Shown: positions 11,190-23,090, numbered from the stretch's first letter. The stretch is DNA of 64,000 nucleotides from Epiperipatus broadwayi (GCA_028023455.1 JAQFVV010006215.1:8701950-8765949); one strand, 5' to 3'. Notes: generated by a model not told the origin, from the sequence alone. Numbers and translations: made by a program.

Positions 11190-13420
11190 GTATCTACTAT
11201 AGCTGTCTCATCATATACAGATTAATTATTGTCACTAAATTGTGGAGAGCAGTGATCCTTATTAAAATAAAAATTGGCAGAGCAAATAAGAGTAAACACA
11301 CCAGACAAAGCTAACTATTAACAATACTGTTTATTAATAATAGTAAAACAAAAAAATAAACAGCTTACATTAATGGATGGGTTTCAACTATAGTTAGTTC
11401 AATCATATATTAAAATTGAGTATAAACTCTTTTAACGAAGTAGTTTAAGGTATTTGAAAGTTGATTGGTTTGTTCTCTTTTATTCTTCCCCTAAAATTAA
11501 CTTTTATTTCATTAAAATAATTTATTATAACTAAACTTAACATATATTAAACAATTTCAGATATGTACACATGTCTTTTCAATACCATTAACTATTAATT
11601 AAACATTGGCAGATTTTGTTATTAAACAAGCTCACACATGCTGATTTTACTAAACAGGTGTATATATGGTGCAAGAACCAGGCTACAAAGAGAATCATGT
11701 AATGAACAATAATAAAAAGGCTTATAAATAATCCATATTAAATAAAAGTGAAAAAATATATAAAGATATAAGAAGCTTTAATAACTTGACCCAATTCAGC
11801 AACAATAAGAACCCTGAAGTTCAAGTGGTACATAAACACAGGTTATAGCAGATAAAAATGCATAAAAGAACATGGGTAGAAATGTTACTGAAACTGATGC
11901 TAAATCAAAAACCACCTATATCTAGCAGTAAGCATACAAATAAATAGAAGACCAAATATATAAATAAACCTCTCCATTGTATCGATAAAGGATCCATTTA
12001 TATGCACACACACAAACAAAGCAACATCATTAACTTTCAGGCACATATGATATAAACACAGAGAAAAACTGTCATTGCTTTAAATGATTTAATATTGATA
12101 TAGCATTATCCGTGTACCTCATGTAAGAAATGAATATGTCAAGTTCTAAGGCATTACTAATCAAAACATGTATTTAAAAAAAAGTTAAACCAAATTCATT
12201 TTTATAACATACAAAAAAATCCTATTTACTATTAAGGAATGCAGAGAATCTGGATGGATTAAAACAACCCAAAATTTGCAGGGATAAATATCTGGTTGAG
12301 ATTCTTTGAATTATCTTTCTGACAACTTTCTGAGAAAAATAATTTTAAAAATGTATTGTATTTTATTAAATTTCATTTGCAAACTGTCAAAAAAATTAAT
12401 ACTCAGACAATTAATAACTATAATATCTATAAAAAAATAAAATTTAATAAAACAAATATAACAGGTTGTATCAATAAATCAAAATATTAACAAAAATTTA
12501 TATCCATATATCTATCACTCACTGGCTTAATAATGTATATGTAAAAACACTTCATGTAAAAATATTACCATCAATACATAGTAACATGGGTGGAGATATC
12601 TCAAAGAGTATGTACTCTTGACATGACAATACAAATTGATGGAATCTGCTTAGGATGTCAATAGTTGGCTAATTTTGGCAGTCAGATGGCAGGAAAATTT
12701 AGCACATGCTGGCTATATATTCATGCTTAAGAGTGGAGTTTATTTTTGGACCATTAACCATTCATGGCTTCAGACACAGCAATTGGAGTGAATTCCGAGT
12801 TCATTTTTGGCACATATATAATACAACAGCATCAAAACATAAGCAATTTTCAGACACAGCAGAATAATTTAAGTAGAAATAGAGAGTAGAGTCTCAAATG
12901 ATGTAAACAAAATAAAGCAGAATCTAATAAAGTCAGCAGAATAAAATAATTAATAATTTTTAGTTAGTCTTATATAGACCACCACTTATTGTTTGTCCAA
13001 GAATTTCAGGAATCTCCTTAACTAATGATTAAAATATATATACTCAGATAAGCCAGTAAATTTGCATTAATTAAGGAACTATGAATTAATTACAATAATT
13101 AAATAATTTTTCATATAACAATACTTTATAAAGCTATATTTTTGTTAAACTCTTAATTAAACTGAATTGATTATAGTCATAAAATATGTTTTACAGAATA
13201 GATAATAAAATCAGTTACAAAGTTCACTTTTTAAAAAAAATGCGATAATCAAATAGACAGCTAACTTTAAAATCTCTTTACTATAATGTGTGTGTATATC
13301 TTATATAATATTGCACTTATCAAAAACACAACTTAAATAACAACACAACTCAAATTAAAATTACATTTGCTTAGTCAACTGACATACAAATATGAATATT
13401 TAGACAGGCAAAGTATGTCA
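11190..13420. repeat. Large direct repeat B, copy 2
   Basis: Same orientation as 7200-9540, about 3.9 kb away. Similarity begins near tagaatattt.taatt.gttg (11150-11175) and ends near gacaggcaaag (13404). No coding sequence is seen. Confidence 0.7.
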
Positions 13421-13534
13421 ATATATATTAGTTATAAGTGTCCAGTCAATTTAGAGTACAATATAGTTTTACATTTTCATTTACTCTATCAATACTAAAA
13501 ATTTTAAAATAATAAAGGTAATTTTTTATATTAA

Positions 13535-13778
13535 ATGCTTTTATTGGTTGTGCATTAAAAATTGTTTCTTCAACCACAATTGGGTTTTTAGATTTATCTT
13601 GAAATAAAAGCATGGGGTATCCAGAAATTATTCAGTTAATCCCTATTTTTTATAACAAAGGATTGATTTAATTCATTTCTACCCCCCCTGCCTTTCTTTA
13701 AAAAAAATCTTCAAGCTCCAATTGTAGTTGGAGAAACAATTATTTTGTTTCCTTTTAGTGCATAATCAATAAAAGCAT
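13535..13778. mobile_element. TTAA-flanked MITE, copy 2
   Basis: Intact 244-bp copy of the MITE at 6929-7178. TTAA lies on both sides (13531-13534 and 13779-13782). Inverted ends are atgcttttattggtt and aatcaataaaagcat. The preceding 90 bases (13447-13534) also match the sequence before copy 1 (6840-6928), so a larger unit was duplicated. Confidence 0.8.
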
Positions 13779-13782
13779 TTAA

Positions 13783-14553
13783 TATATAAAAAAAATTTCT
13801 ATTATTTACATTTATTTTTTTGGAAGGAAAAAAGCATTATGAAAGGCTGCGTCCAATTACTTTTTAAACATTTTTTTTCCAATATATTTTTAAAGATGTA
13901 AAGCCTCTTTTTATTAAATTTTTATTTATATTCCTTCATATTTTATCTCTTTGTACTGTACAATTTACATGAATTATAACCTATAAGGATATTATAGGAC
14001 AGATATTTATCTTTAGATTCTTAATGTGAATTTGAATTCTAGTTTTATAAATATAAAATTGTTCAGATTTCGGGCAAATTCAATTTATATAATTTCTCAA
14101 TGTGCAAAAGCATTATTTTGCAATTATTTACATAGTGCAATTAATGAATTGCACTAAGTAAATAAATGTAAAAATTTCAATTTTTTATTAGTTTTGCAAT
14201 TAAAGGGTACTTAATAAATTTTGCCTATAACAGTGATTTAATGTTGTGATAAAATGATAAATACTGGAGCAAATGTTATTTGATTAAAACTTAACCTATT
14301 ATTCTAATAATATCATTCTGTAAGCAATTATTCTATTGTTTTATAAAATATTTATTTTGTTTTTGTTAATGAATAATGGAAAAAAAATATTGATTGCAGA
14401 CAAAATGACTTGTGGATTAATTTTCGATTGAAGAAATTAATAGAAAAAAAAATCTTCATCTAACAACTTTATAACCTGAATTTACTTGATGTTATAAATA
14501 ATTCAATTACTTCAGCAAAAGGAATTAATAGCTCAATGCTAATACATCTAGAA
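13783..14553. other. AT-rich interval, nothing recognised
   Basis: AT-rich sequence with no open frame, repeat family or motif that I can support. Confidence 0.45.
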
Positions 14554-15037
14554 CAGGGGTAGCCAACAAGTCAATGTGATCCACAGGTCAATTGCAAAGT
14601 CAATTTTGGTCGATTGCGAGGTCAATCTGGCAAAAGCTGTCGGGTAATAAGTGAAACAAATTAAGTCAATATTTTCAAGTTTTTTTTTGTTATTTTGGTT
14701 TTTGCTGTAATTTTTTTTTCAATTCTAGATAAGTTAAGTCCATTAAGTCGTATCATTAATGAAAATAATATTTTTAATCTTGATTTAATGTAGCTAATTT
14801 GAATTAATAAATATTGTTCATAATTACTCATGTTGATTACTTTCCCGGGACATGAGTTTTTGGGCCTGTTAAATAATTGTTATTTTTTATCAGGTAGATA
14901 TATAAAAATAATATGTATTCACACCTCCCTTTATTTAGAGTAAGACAACAAGCAGATTGCCTATGACAACAAGTCGATCGTAACACATTTTAAAAATAAA
15001 AAGTTGATCTTATGAACACAAAAGTTGGCCACCCCTG
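14554..15037. mobile_element. hAT MITE, copy 1
   Basis: Ends caggggtagccaac and gttggccacccctg form a hAT-type terminal inverted repeat. An 8-bp target duplication flanks it, atctagaa (14546-14553) and atttagaa (15038-15045), 7 of 8 identical. The 484-bp interior has no open frame. It shares subterminal text (aattttggtcgat, gtgaaacaaattaagtca) with copy 2 at 34091-34544. Confidence 0.9.
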
Positions 15038-15282
15038 ATTTAGAATATTTTCTTATCCTTAATTCTATTTAATTTTGATGTGAATTAAAAGAACCAATAT
15101 ATCCAACCATTTAATTATTGGTTGGTAAATGGGTATACAATTATTTTTATTGATAGTAAATCAAGAATAGAAAAAGATTGGTAAAACAAGTTAGGGAGCC
15201 ATTTATTACGTAATAGAAGATATAATTTAATATATCAATCACACAGTTCTTCTTTCCAAAATAGTTCATAAATATCCAATAG

Positions 15283-15502
15283 ATAAATAAACAAACAAAC
15301 TCCTTATTGAAACTTGCTTTTTATATGACTATAATCATCAATAAAACATCCAACGTTTCGACTATTTTATATAGTTTTTTTTTTGTTGTTTTTAGTGTGC
15401 CTTGAAAAAGACTATATAAAATAATAGAAACGTTGGATTTTTTATTGATGATTATAGTCATATAAAAAGCAAGTTTTAATAAGAAGTTTGTTTGTTTATT
15501 TA
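15283..15502. repeat. Fold-back with hammerhead-like centre
   Basis: Arms 15283-15377 and 15404-15502 are near-perfect reverse complements; blocks are caaacaaactccttatt, tataatcatcaataaaa and atccaacgtttc with their partners. Each arm contains gaaacgttgga next to a hairpin (gactat...atagtc). This resembles the stem II-GAAAC part of a hammerhead, with the self-complementary AACGTT as helix III and GTT as possible cleavage triplet. The CTGATGA box is not intact, so ribozyme identity is doubtful. The fold-back itself is certain. Confidence 0.7.
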
Positions 15503-16320
15503 TATATTGCAGTAGGAGATATATAATTATTTATTATTTGCATATAATATTTTTGTTTAATTTTTGAAAAATTCTCCATAATAAATATTTTACAATCAAA
15601 GATTGATTATTTAATATATATATATGTAATTCCATCGTAGCCACTGCTATTTTCAAAAATATATCGAAAATAAATAATGAAAGAAGACAGTTACTTAAAA
15701 AAATAATTTTAAGACATCATTAGTATATGTCAGGAATTTAATTTCCTTTTTTATTTTCTCGTTTGAAACTTACTATTTAATAATATTTTTAATATATATT
15801 TTTTTCTTTATCTTTTTATAGTATTTATATTTTACGATTATTGATTTTTCTACTTCTTTTGTGAAGCTCTTCTATGTAATAAGCAGCTGTTATAGCTTTC
15901 AAATTAGTTGAAATGTTTATTTTTATAACTAAATCATTGTTATTATCTTAACTATTATTTTATTGTATGATAGATGATGATTTATGTATTGAAATGCAAG
16001 TATTTTCCAATATTTAACATATTAATAGCAGAATTTAAAATCAATTGACTGCTCATGCCGACTGAATTAAAAAATAATACTTAATTCAATTCGATTGAAT
16101 GCCAGTATATTAACGCCATCTTGTCTGACTTCGTAATATATTATTATTCATTTTTCTTTTTTATTGGAATTGCTGATTTTATAATCAAAATAAGAAAGCG
16201 TTACTTATAAAATATATAAAATAATAAGTATTTTATGATTGCAAAATTATAAATGTTTAAAACTCATTCTTATATTGATTTTATAAACGTTTCATTTACA
16301 CTGATAAATTAATATATAAG
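15503..16320. other. AT-rich interval, nothing recognised
   Basis: No repeat family or open frame found; includes a TA microsatellite near 15618. Confidence 0.45.
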
Positions 16321-16560
16321 GGATTCGAACTCATACTTTCATATGACCCATAACTCTTCATGCCATCTCATATTGCTGACCCACCTGGTCACACACATGT
16401 TAAAAAGATAAATAATCACCAATAGACGTATTTCATACTAAATCAGCAATCATTAGTTGGTCCAGATTACTATCTCCACACATATATACAATCAGTGCTC
16501 AGTTTCATACTTTAATGGACAGGCTTGAAACTACTCCAACCCACAACTCTTCAGCCATCC
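16321..16560 (-). mobile_element. Dispersed repeat R2 (tRNA-like B box), minus copy
   Basis: Minus-strand copy of a family of about 250 bp found seven times in the window. Read on the minus strand it runs from ggatggctgaagagttgtg to a B-box-like gagttcgaatccc, with gtgggtcagcaatatgagat between. The tRNA-like box is at the 3' end rather than the 5' end, unlike ordinary tRNA SINEs. No coding potential. Confidence 0.7.
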
Positions 16561-16911
16561 ATTTCATTAAAAATCTTATGATGGAACCTTCAAAGCTTGG
16601 ATTTTTACATTCTCTTATTTTCTTAAACCATTCAGATAAAGGGTAAGGCTCGTTTACATTTTTTTTATTATATGATAAAATATGCTTTAATTTATGAGCC
16701 CCCCCCCATCAAAAAGTTACCCCCCCCTGTTATTTTACATCCTTTATAATGTCAGAAATTACTACATTTTATTTTTTATCACAATTCCAATAACAATTTT
16801 AGTTTTAAAATCTTTATAATTTTTCAACACAACATTAATGACAAATACATGTACTTTCTGCATATTGTAATTATTTGTATCACCCTCTCTTATAAAATCA
16901 TTGTTTCCATC
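16561..16911. other. AT-rich interval with C-runs
   Basis: Two poly-C stretches near 16699 and 16719 separated by an A-rich spacer. Nothing else recognised. Confidence 0.4.
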
Positions 16912-17274
16912 ATTTAACTATAGATCATATGATCACCATCTCTAATGCTAGCACATAACTGTTATTAAACAGAAAAAACTCTCCATATTGTAATGCCATC
17001 CTGTGCCAACCAGAGTAAACAATGGATGCCAGAAGGCTTGTGCATAAAATCCCCATGTAGTGCCTACTCATCCAATATCCCTAGACTAGTTTCTGCAGTG
17101 TTCTCAGATCCTCACTGACAAAGGCTACAAGCCCAAAACTAGTCTGGGGATATTGGATGAGTCAGCACTAGATGGGGATTTTATGCATAAGCCTTCTGGC
17201 ATCCATTGTTTACTCTGATTGGCACAGGGTGGCACTAATGTATGGAGAGTTTTGCCTGTTTTATTTAACTATAG
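16912..17274 (+). mobile_element. Hammerhead fold-back element A, with target duplication
   Basis: Element 16924-17262 lies between perfect 12-bp copies of atttaactatag (16912-16923 and 17263-17274). Its head matches other copies (gatcaccatctctaatgcta, cacataactgttattaaaca). Two arms pair over more than 100 bp: the left contains ccaaccagagtaaacaatgg and catccattgtttactctg is its right partner. A hammerhead lies at the tip. Long target duplications of variable length indicate insertion by a reverse transcriptase. No coding sequence, so movement depends on another element, plausibly a Penelope-like one. Confidence 0.8.
17105..17158 (+). ncRNA. Degraded hammerhead ribozyme (element A)
   Basis: CTGACAA at 17115-17121 stands where CTGATGA is expected; GGC-TACAA-GCC forms stem II; CAAAAC replaces GAAAC; TAGTC gives the cleavage triplet, followed by tggggatattggat of stem I. 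Two core substitutions make activity unlikely. Confidence 0.6.
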
Positions 17275-17434
17275 CCTACACTTTAGAATTAACTAATTAA
17301 GGTTTTCATAGTTTTAACTACATAGTTACAAATAAGTTGCTTTAAACTGATAAAATTATTCCTTAATGGCATTATTTTCATTCAAACTCACTTATATCAA
17401 TTATCATAAAATATTTCTCATTTTTAATAACTGG

Positions 17435-17500
17435 TTTATTTCTAAACAAAGGCAAAACTCTTTTCTCCATACAGTAGTGCCACCCTGTGCTAACCTATTT
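17435..17500 (+). mobile_element. Fragment of hammerhead fold-back family
   Basis: Contains aaacaaaggcaaaactc and ctccatacagtagtgccacc, the start of the inverted arm of the fold-back family, then diverges at 17497. No ribozyme portion remains. Confidence 0.65.
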
Positions 17501-17812
17501 ATAAATATAACAAAATTCAAATTGGTTCTCCATTTGTCTAATGCCTGTAACTTTTATTATAATATCCTGTTATTTTTGGTGCTTGTACATTCATATGACT
17601 TTCCAATAACAAACTATTTGATTATTGTAATTAAGAGAAAATCGTTATAAACGCATTTAATACACCTTATTTATTCACTTTTCACGATACTATATATTTT
17701 ATTTATTAACATAGAAAAAACTCTCCATACAATAGCCCCATTCAGTGCAAGCCAGAGTAATCAATGGATGTAGGAAGGTTTGTGCATAAAATCCCCATCC
17801 AGTGCCTACTTA

Positions 17813-17869
17813 TCCAATAACTCCAGACTAGTTTCTAGTTTGTGGCTTTCATCAGTGAGGAGCCTTGTA
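17813..17869 (-). ncRNA. Hammerhead ribozyme B1, core boxes intact
   Basis: On the minus strand: CTGATGA (17849-17855), a short stem II region, GAAAC (17831-17835), TA, then GTC (17826-17828) as cleavage triplet. Stem I is formed by atacaa with ttggat (5 of 6 pairs). The nucleotides between A and C of the triplet make ACTAGT, self-complementary. Stem II is weak here (A-U and G-C only; the third pair is C-A). This is the copy with the most complete set of catalytic boxes. Confidence 0.75.
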
Positions 17870-18007
17870 TCTGAGAGCATTGCACCTAGATCCTAAACCA
17901 CTCAGTGCAAGCCAGAGTAATCAATAAATATAGAAAAGTTTGTGCATAAAATACCTATCTAGTGCCTACTCATCCAGTATAACCAGACCTACATGCAGTG
18001 CTCTGAG

Positions 18008-18055
18008 ATCTAAGTCTTCTCACTGATGAAAGCCACAAGCTAGAAACGAGTTTTG
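18008..18055 (+). ncRNA. Hammerhead ribozyme B2, cleavage side lost
   Basis: CTGATGA at 18023-18029, a perfect three-pair stem II (AGC-CACAA-GCT) and GAAAC at 18043-18047 are intact. The next bases are GAGTTTT rather than TAGTC, and the stem I partner ttggat is gone. It keeps the catalytic half but not the substrate half. Confidence 0.65.
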
Positions 18056-18116
18056 TCTCTGTGAAAAACAGCTTATGTAAGCATAAAAATGGTAAACATG
18101 TAATATTTTACTTATT

Positions 18117-18944
18117 CATTGATAATAATTCCTTATAGATTTGAATGACCAACAATCTTTATCAGAGCCACAATATTCAAAAATATATGACCACCTAATC
18201 ATTAATTAAATATTCATCAAAGCAGATATAAAATTGTACAAATTAATCTCACAAAATCAATTTACTCTTCTTATTTACTATATTCAATAATAATCTTTTA
18301 GAAACAGAATTTAAGAAATTAATCTGAATATTGCTTTAACTTTATAAAAGTAATTCTTCCCAGATAATAAAAAAATTAATTTAATAATCATAAGAAAAGT
18401 TTAAAAATACTATTCAAAGATTAGAATTTAATTTTTTATCTGATAAAATTACCAAGCAAACAAGGAAGTATTCTGAATACTGAAGATAATCTTTTACAAC
18501 AACAAATTAAACAAAACACCTATGACATATTATTTGAAGCAACTTATTTACTCATCTCTTGAAAATAGGATCTAAAATGATTTATAAAAACAATTTTTTT
18601 GAAAAGTTAGTTGGTACAACTTGAAAATAGTCAATGAACAACTTTCTTAGTATTAACATCTAGTAGTGAAAACTATGTCATTGTTTAAAGAAAAGTGCTC
18701 ATAAAAAATACTGGGTATATAATAAAATATAAGTGTGATTAGTATACTAAAGTCTACTATAATCATATAACTTCTTGTCAATTGAAATATACTCAGTCAG
18801 ATATCCAGAAGACAAGTTACCTTATATAAATGATACAACATAAAGATACCAAAAAAAAAAAGGAATCAAAAATAATGGGATCAAAATAATTGTGCATGTA
18901 ATTTATGGTTGAAATTATTGTTGAATAATGGCATATATATATAT
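18117..18944. other. AT-rich interval, nothing recognised
   Basis: No frame, repeat family or RNA structure that I can support. Confidence 0.45.
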
Positions 18945-19125
18945 ATAATGGACTGAAGTAATTAATGAATAATGAATGGTTCAGGACAAAATATGTATAT
19001 TGGAGATCATTTAACTTTTTCACATAATGTGTGGTCATGTGTATCAGTTATATGAAATAGAGGTGATAGCTGAAGGGTACTTGAAAGTCTTTGTTCAAAT
19101 CTTCTACTGTTACATCTAATTTCCA
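18945..19125 (+). mobile_element. Dispersed repeat R2, diverged plus copy
   Basis: Matches the family by ggacaaaatatgtatattgg, tgtggtcatgtgtatcagt and the degraded B-box area gtctttgttcaaatc. 5' half poorly preserved. Confidence 0.55.
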
Positions 19126-20524
19126 AGTATGTTCATTTATACTTGTATACTAATATCACTATCTGCCTAACAAAATTTTCAACTAATTTTTATGTTCATA
19201 ATTTTTGGTCAAGGTACTTGGATCTTAATCTTAAAATTTAATATAAAATCAGAAGTTTCAAAATTTTTGCTCTCAAAATTATAACTTTATTCAAACTACC
19301 TTTTCTGCTTTGAGCTCTAGATAACTTGATATTTTTGTGCTTATTATTTTCCTCAATTGGAGAGATCACACATAAATTTTTCAGAGTAGAATAAAAAAAT
19401 GTATATGAAACACCATGACTCAATAACAAGTAGAATAAATTAACATTAACAAACAATTAATTATATATATATATTTGGAATTTGATATATATGTACATGG
19501 CAAGTTACACTAATATACATATAACAACTGTAAATTCACACACACACACACATATATATAAGATATATTTTGCAGAAATTAATATTAATATACTGATGTT
19601 TTCTAACTTTTTTAAACACAAATGAACCTGCAAAATATGTCTTTTACATGTGCAACCTGTGAAAATCTTCACATCAACATATATATAAACTTATATAAGT
19701 AATTCTAGTTTACATCCTTTTATAATTTCTATGACCTAATTGGACTTACTAAAACATACACTTAGGATGACATGTAAAAAACCTATTCAGTTCATTGATA
19801 ATATCCAATATCATCTTTACTGATTCACTTCTAAAGTCTTGATGATCTTGAAACTCCATCTTTCATTGCAAAAAGAAAACTGATTCTTTGTTCTCTCTAT
19901 TCTTTGTACATCAACTTCTCTTTATTATCATTTAATTCAAAAAAAATTATGCATAACTTGTTTATGTTTTCTATTGACAGAATTAGCTTTTCTTATATTA
20001 TTTCAATAATAAAATATTTTTACTATTTTTTATTTAATTTTTTGTATGCTTATTTCGCCATTCTACATACTGCACTTTATTATATACATATTAAACATTT
20101 TACTATTTTAATTTTTATATCTACAATGCTTAGTGGATAAACTTTTAGAAGCTAATTACACATACTTGCACATTATTTTTCTTAATGGTAGATTATGTTG
20201 TGTAACTATAAAATATCAACACTTGGTTTGTTTTTTTAGTTAACAAATGTTTTAGGCAATTTCCCAATTATTTGACCATATAATTTCACTTTCAAATGAT
20301 GTTAGATGATTGTTACATTCAACAGAGTGGCATTGATTTATATTGCTATAATAAATATCTTTTTAAAAAAATTATGTCATTTTAACTATTTCTAATTTGA
20401 ACTGCCTACAATCAAAAACTATTTTTGAATATATATGGGTAATATAATATTGTAGATATGTTATATGTTTTCTAGCTAGAAAACACACCTCAAAATTATG
20501 CAAATATAAAGAAAATCAGTTTAT
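19126..20524. other. AT-rich interval with CA/TA microsatellite
   Basis: A (ca)n(ta)n tract lies at about 19537-19560. The frames at 19238-19456 (minus) and 19904-20140 (plus) look like chance AT-rich frames rich in Phe, Ile and Tyr, with no domain. Confidence 0.45.
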
Positions 20525-20705
20525 AATATTAATATCATCTATGTTCTTTATTACATTTACAATGCTTTTTTACAACCTAATATGACAGTTTTGATTGCCC
20601 CAGCAATCTTCAGAACTAGAAGATTGCTGGGGCAATATAAACTGTCATATTAGGTTGTAAAAAAGTATTGTACATGTAATAAATAACATAGATGATATTA
20701 ATATT
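20525..20705. repeat. Near-perfect 87-bp-arm hairpin
   Basis: Arms 20525-20611 and 20619-20705 pair with about five mismatches around a 7-base loop (agaacta). The tip is gattgccccagcaatcttc paired with gaagattgctggggcaat. Transcribed from either strand it would fold into a long stable double-stranded RNA. It may be a young fold-back MITE or a hairpin-RNA precursor. No second copy is in the window. Confidence 0.85.
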
Positions 20706-21614
20706 GTATGGATTTGACAATGCAATAGGAAAATCAGTTTAATAAAACATGTAACAAAATTAATATCATAAATGAAAAAAGATATTTGTGAAGCATAGGA
20801 TCAATCCCAGGATTCCATATTCCACACTTTGAAACTCTATCTTTGCACTATATCATATACACTATAGTGATAACCATAAGATCTGAGTCATAAAAGTAAT
20901 TATTTATTGTATGACTGTTGTCCAACATACCATAGAATAACTATAATTATTATGAGTTTTAATAGGATTTGAATATCGTTATTTTTAAACAAATTATTAA
21001 TAAAAATATGTTTTTATATAAATTAGAATATTTAAACTAAAGTTATGTCCTTGAAAGGAATTGACTATTACAACAGGTTTCATAACAGTGGCATAAATTC
21101 TGAATAATCCACCTTAAAATACTAATATAGACTGTTCAGTTCAGTGCAGTAATAAAGTATATCATATTTGGTATACAATAATAATAAACAAATAATTCTT
21201 TTATATTTAAATAAAAAATATTTCCAACCAGAATATGTTTCTAACAATGGAGTGATTCCAAAAGCTAAACATTTTCTTTTACATATATACTTTATTAATT
21301 ATTGCAGTTATATGACACCCCCATTATAAAGCACTTTGTTCAAGGTACAACCTACACACAATCATGTGATCACCTTTAACTTATTGTATTTTAGCAATGA
21401 AGCTTATTGAAGGTATATTATCATAGTAATAAATTATTTCAAGATATGCTGCAGGGCTTCTAAGATACTTCATATGGACATGTAGGATACATTTGATAAT
21501 CTGAACATTTTGTTGTACATTTATTGATGAAATTACAGAATAATGAAAAGATTTTATGTTTCCTGAGGATTGGTGATGATGATATTTTAGTTGTATTTAT
21601 ATATTGGACTGTTT
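20706..21614. other. AT-rich interval, nothing recognised
   Basis: No supported feature. The sequence at 21310-21380 is slightly more GC-balanced without any recognisable element. Confidence 0.4.
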
Positions 21615-22075
21615 TCATTATCTAATATTAAGATATTGAATATCTTTAAAAAAATTATTTAGATTTTCCAATTACATTTGACTGTTAGCAATAGCACATG
21701 GATTAGCATACACAATGTTTTGAGAAGTGTTATTCTCCTCTCTTTTTCAGGTGTTGCTGGCTTGACCAGTGACAGTATTAGCATGGGAATTGAACCTTGA
21801 TCCTTAGATTCTTGAATATTAAATTTTTAGGTAATTCAGGACAGCTAGCTTAATTGGTTAGAGCATTAATTTAAAATTCAATATTCAAGAATCTAAGGGT
21901 CCTAGTTTGATTTCAATGCTAGTACTGTCACTAATCAAGCTAAAAACACCCAAAGAAAAGAGAATATTGCCATTTGAAAAGTTGGTGTGTATATTACCAT
22001 GTGTGCTTGAAAATTTAGATAAAATTAAATTTTTTTAAAGATATTCAATACTTAATATTAGATTATGGAAATATT
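21615..22075. repeat. Fold-back of two inverted tRNA-like SINE copies
   Basis: Left arm (about 21615-21830) and right arm (about 21840-22075) are reverse complements over about 215 bp, for example ctaatattaagatattgaat with attcaatacttaatattag. The right copy has an A-box-like tagcttaattggttagag (21849) and a degenerate B box gtttgatttc (21906); the left copy carries the same unit on the minus strand (gaattgaaccttgatcc, 21787). Two SINE insertions head-to-head, or an inverted duplication, would give this. Confidence 0.7.
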
Positions 22076-23090
22076 ACAAAATATATAAATACAAATAAAA
22101 AGATTTATTTCTGAAGGAATTATCTTCCTGATCATAATATCTCCAGTGTTATACATGATAAAGTCTTGTATTGTCAATAAACTGGGATTCAAATATAAAA
22201 TAGAAAGAGGTTTATTCAGGTTCCAATCAGTTATAGGTCATTTTTTAAATAGCTGGTTCATAGTCATCCCTGACAATATTCAGTAAATGTTAGTAAATGA
22301 GTATTCTTGCTAGAAAGTGAAATAAGAATTGGTAACTGCTTAAACCCTCACCATTTATAATTGACACATTTGGTAATGCCTTTTCCTGTACTGTTTCTCT
22401 GGCTGGGATATAGGTTGGCTTTGTTTTCTATAGTAAGCTTTTTAAAGCTATTGTGTTTTTTTACACAATATTTTGCATGTTATAAATCATTTCTCTGATA
22501 TTACATTTTCTTTTCTAAAAAAGATAAACTTTTTTTTTCTGTTTTTAAATTGATTAACTTACTGTTGTTTCTTATTCATTCCCTCCACTTTCTATTATTA
22601 GTGAGCATTGATATTTAAAGTAATTATGGAAATTTGAAATTGGTTCAGTTTATTTTATGAAAAGATTTAAAAGCTTTTAAGTAAATTAACATGAAGAAAT
22701 TTTATTATTATATTTATTTATAATAACATGTGTACAAAAATGTAATTTATCTATTTGTCTATGTATTAAAATAAAAATTTATTTAGATTTCATTATTAAT
22801 TATTGTTTATAGAAATATCAAATGTTTGGATGTTAAGTTGACATTCTTGCAATGAAATGCTAGATGGAATAAAAACGCTTGTGCTGTTATAGCATGTAAT
22901 ATACATGAATTTGGATCATCATCCCTGAATGGATTGAAGATGAGAAACCAATAAAAAACAAATTCGTAAGACATAAAGTTTATGTATTTGTTACTGAAAT
23001 TACTAAGCAATATTTTTGCAAGCAAAAGTATTTCACTAGAAATTAATTGAAGGCTATAAATAATACATATTTATTATAAAACTTACGATT
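22076..23090. other. AT-rich interval, nothing recognised
   Basis: The antisense frame at 22807-23025 has no recognisable domain. No repeats detected. Confidence 0.4.

Larger units (their letters stand above)
17694..18116. mobile_element. Hammerhead fold-back element B with two ribozymes
   Basis: Element 17708-18102 is flanked by atattttatttatt (17694-17707) and atattttacttatt (18103-18116), 13 of 14 identical. Inside are two tandem copies of the arm (gtgcaagccagagtaatcaa at about 17736 and 17907). Each is followed by a hammerhead, the first on the minus strand and the second on the plus strand. The right end (cttatgtaagcataaaaatg) is a diverged family head. It is non-coding. Confidence 0.75.

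Noticed and set aside
7200-13420. A proven LTR retrotransposon with 2.2-kb LTRs
   Set aside because: Direct repeats are clear, but TG..CA ends, primer site, polypurine tract and recognisable pol are absent; kept as a large direct repeat only.
17366-17650. 94-codon plus frame
   Set aside because: It runs across a fragment of the fold-back family and unique AT-rich DNA; no domain or start context.
22807-23025. 72-codon antisense frame as a gene
   Set aside because: No recognisable motif, no conserved neighbour and ordinary AT-rich composition.
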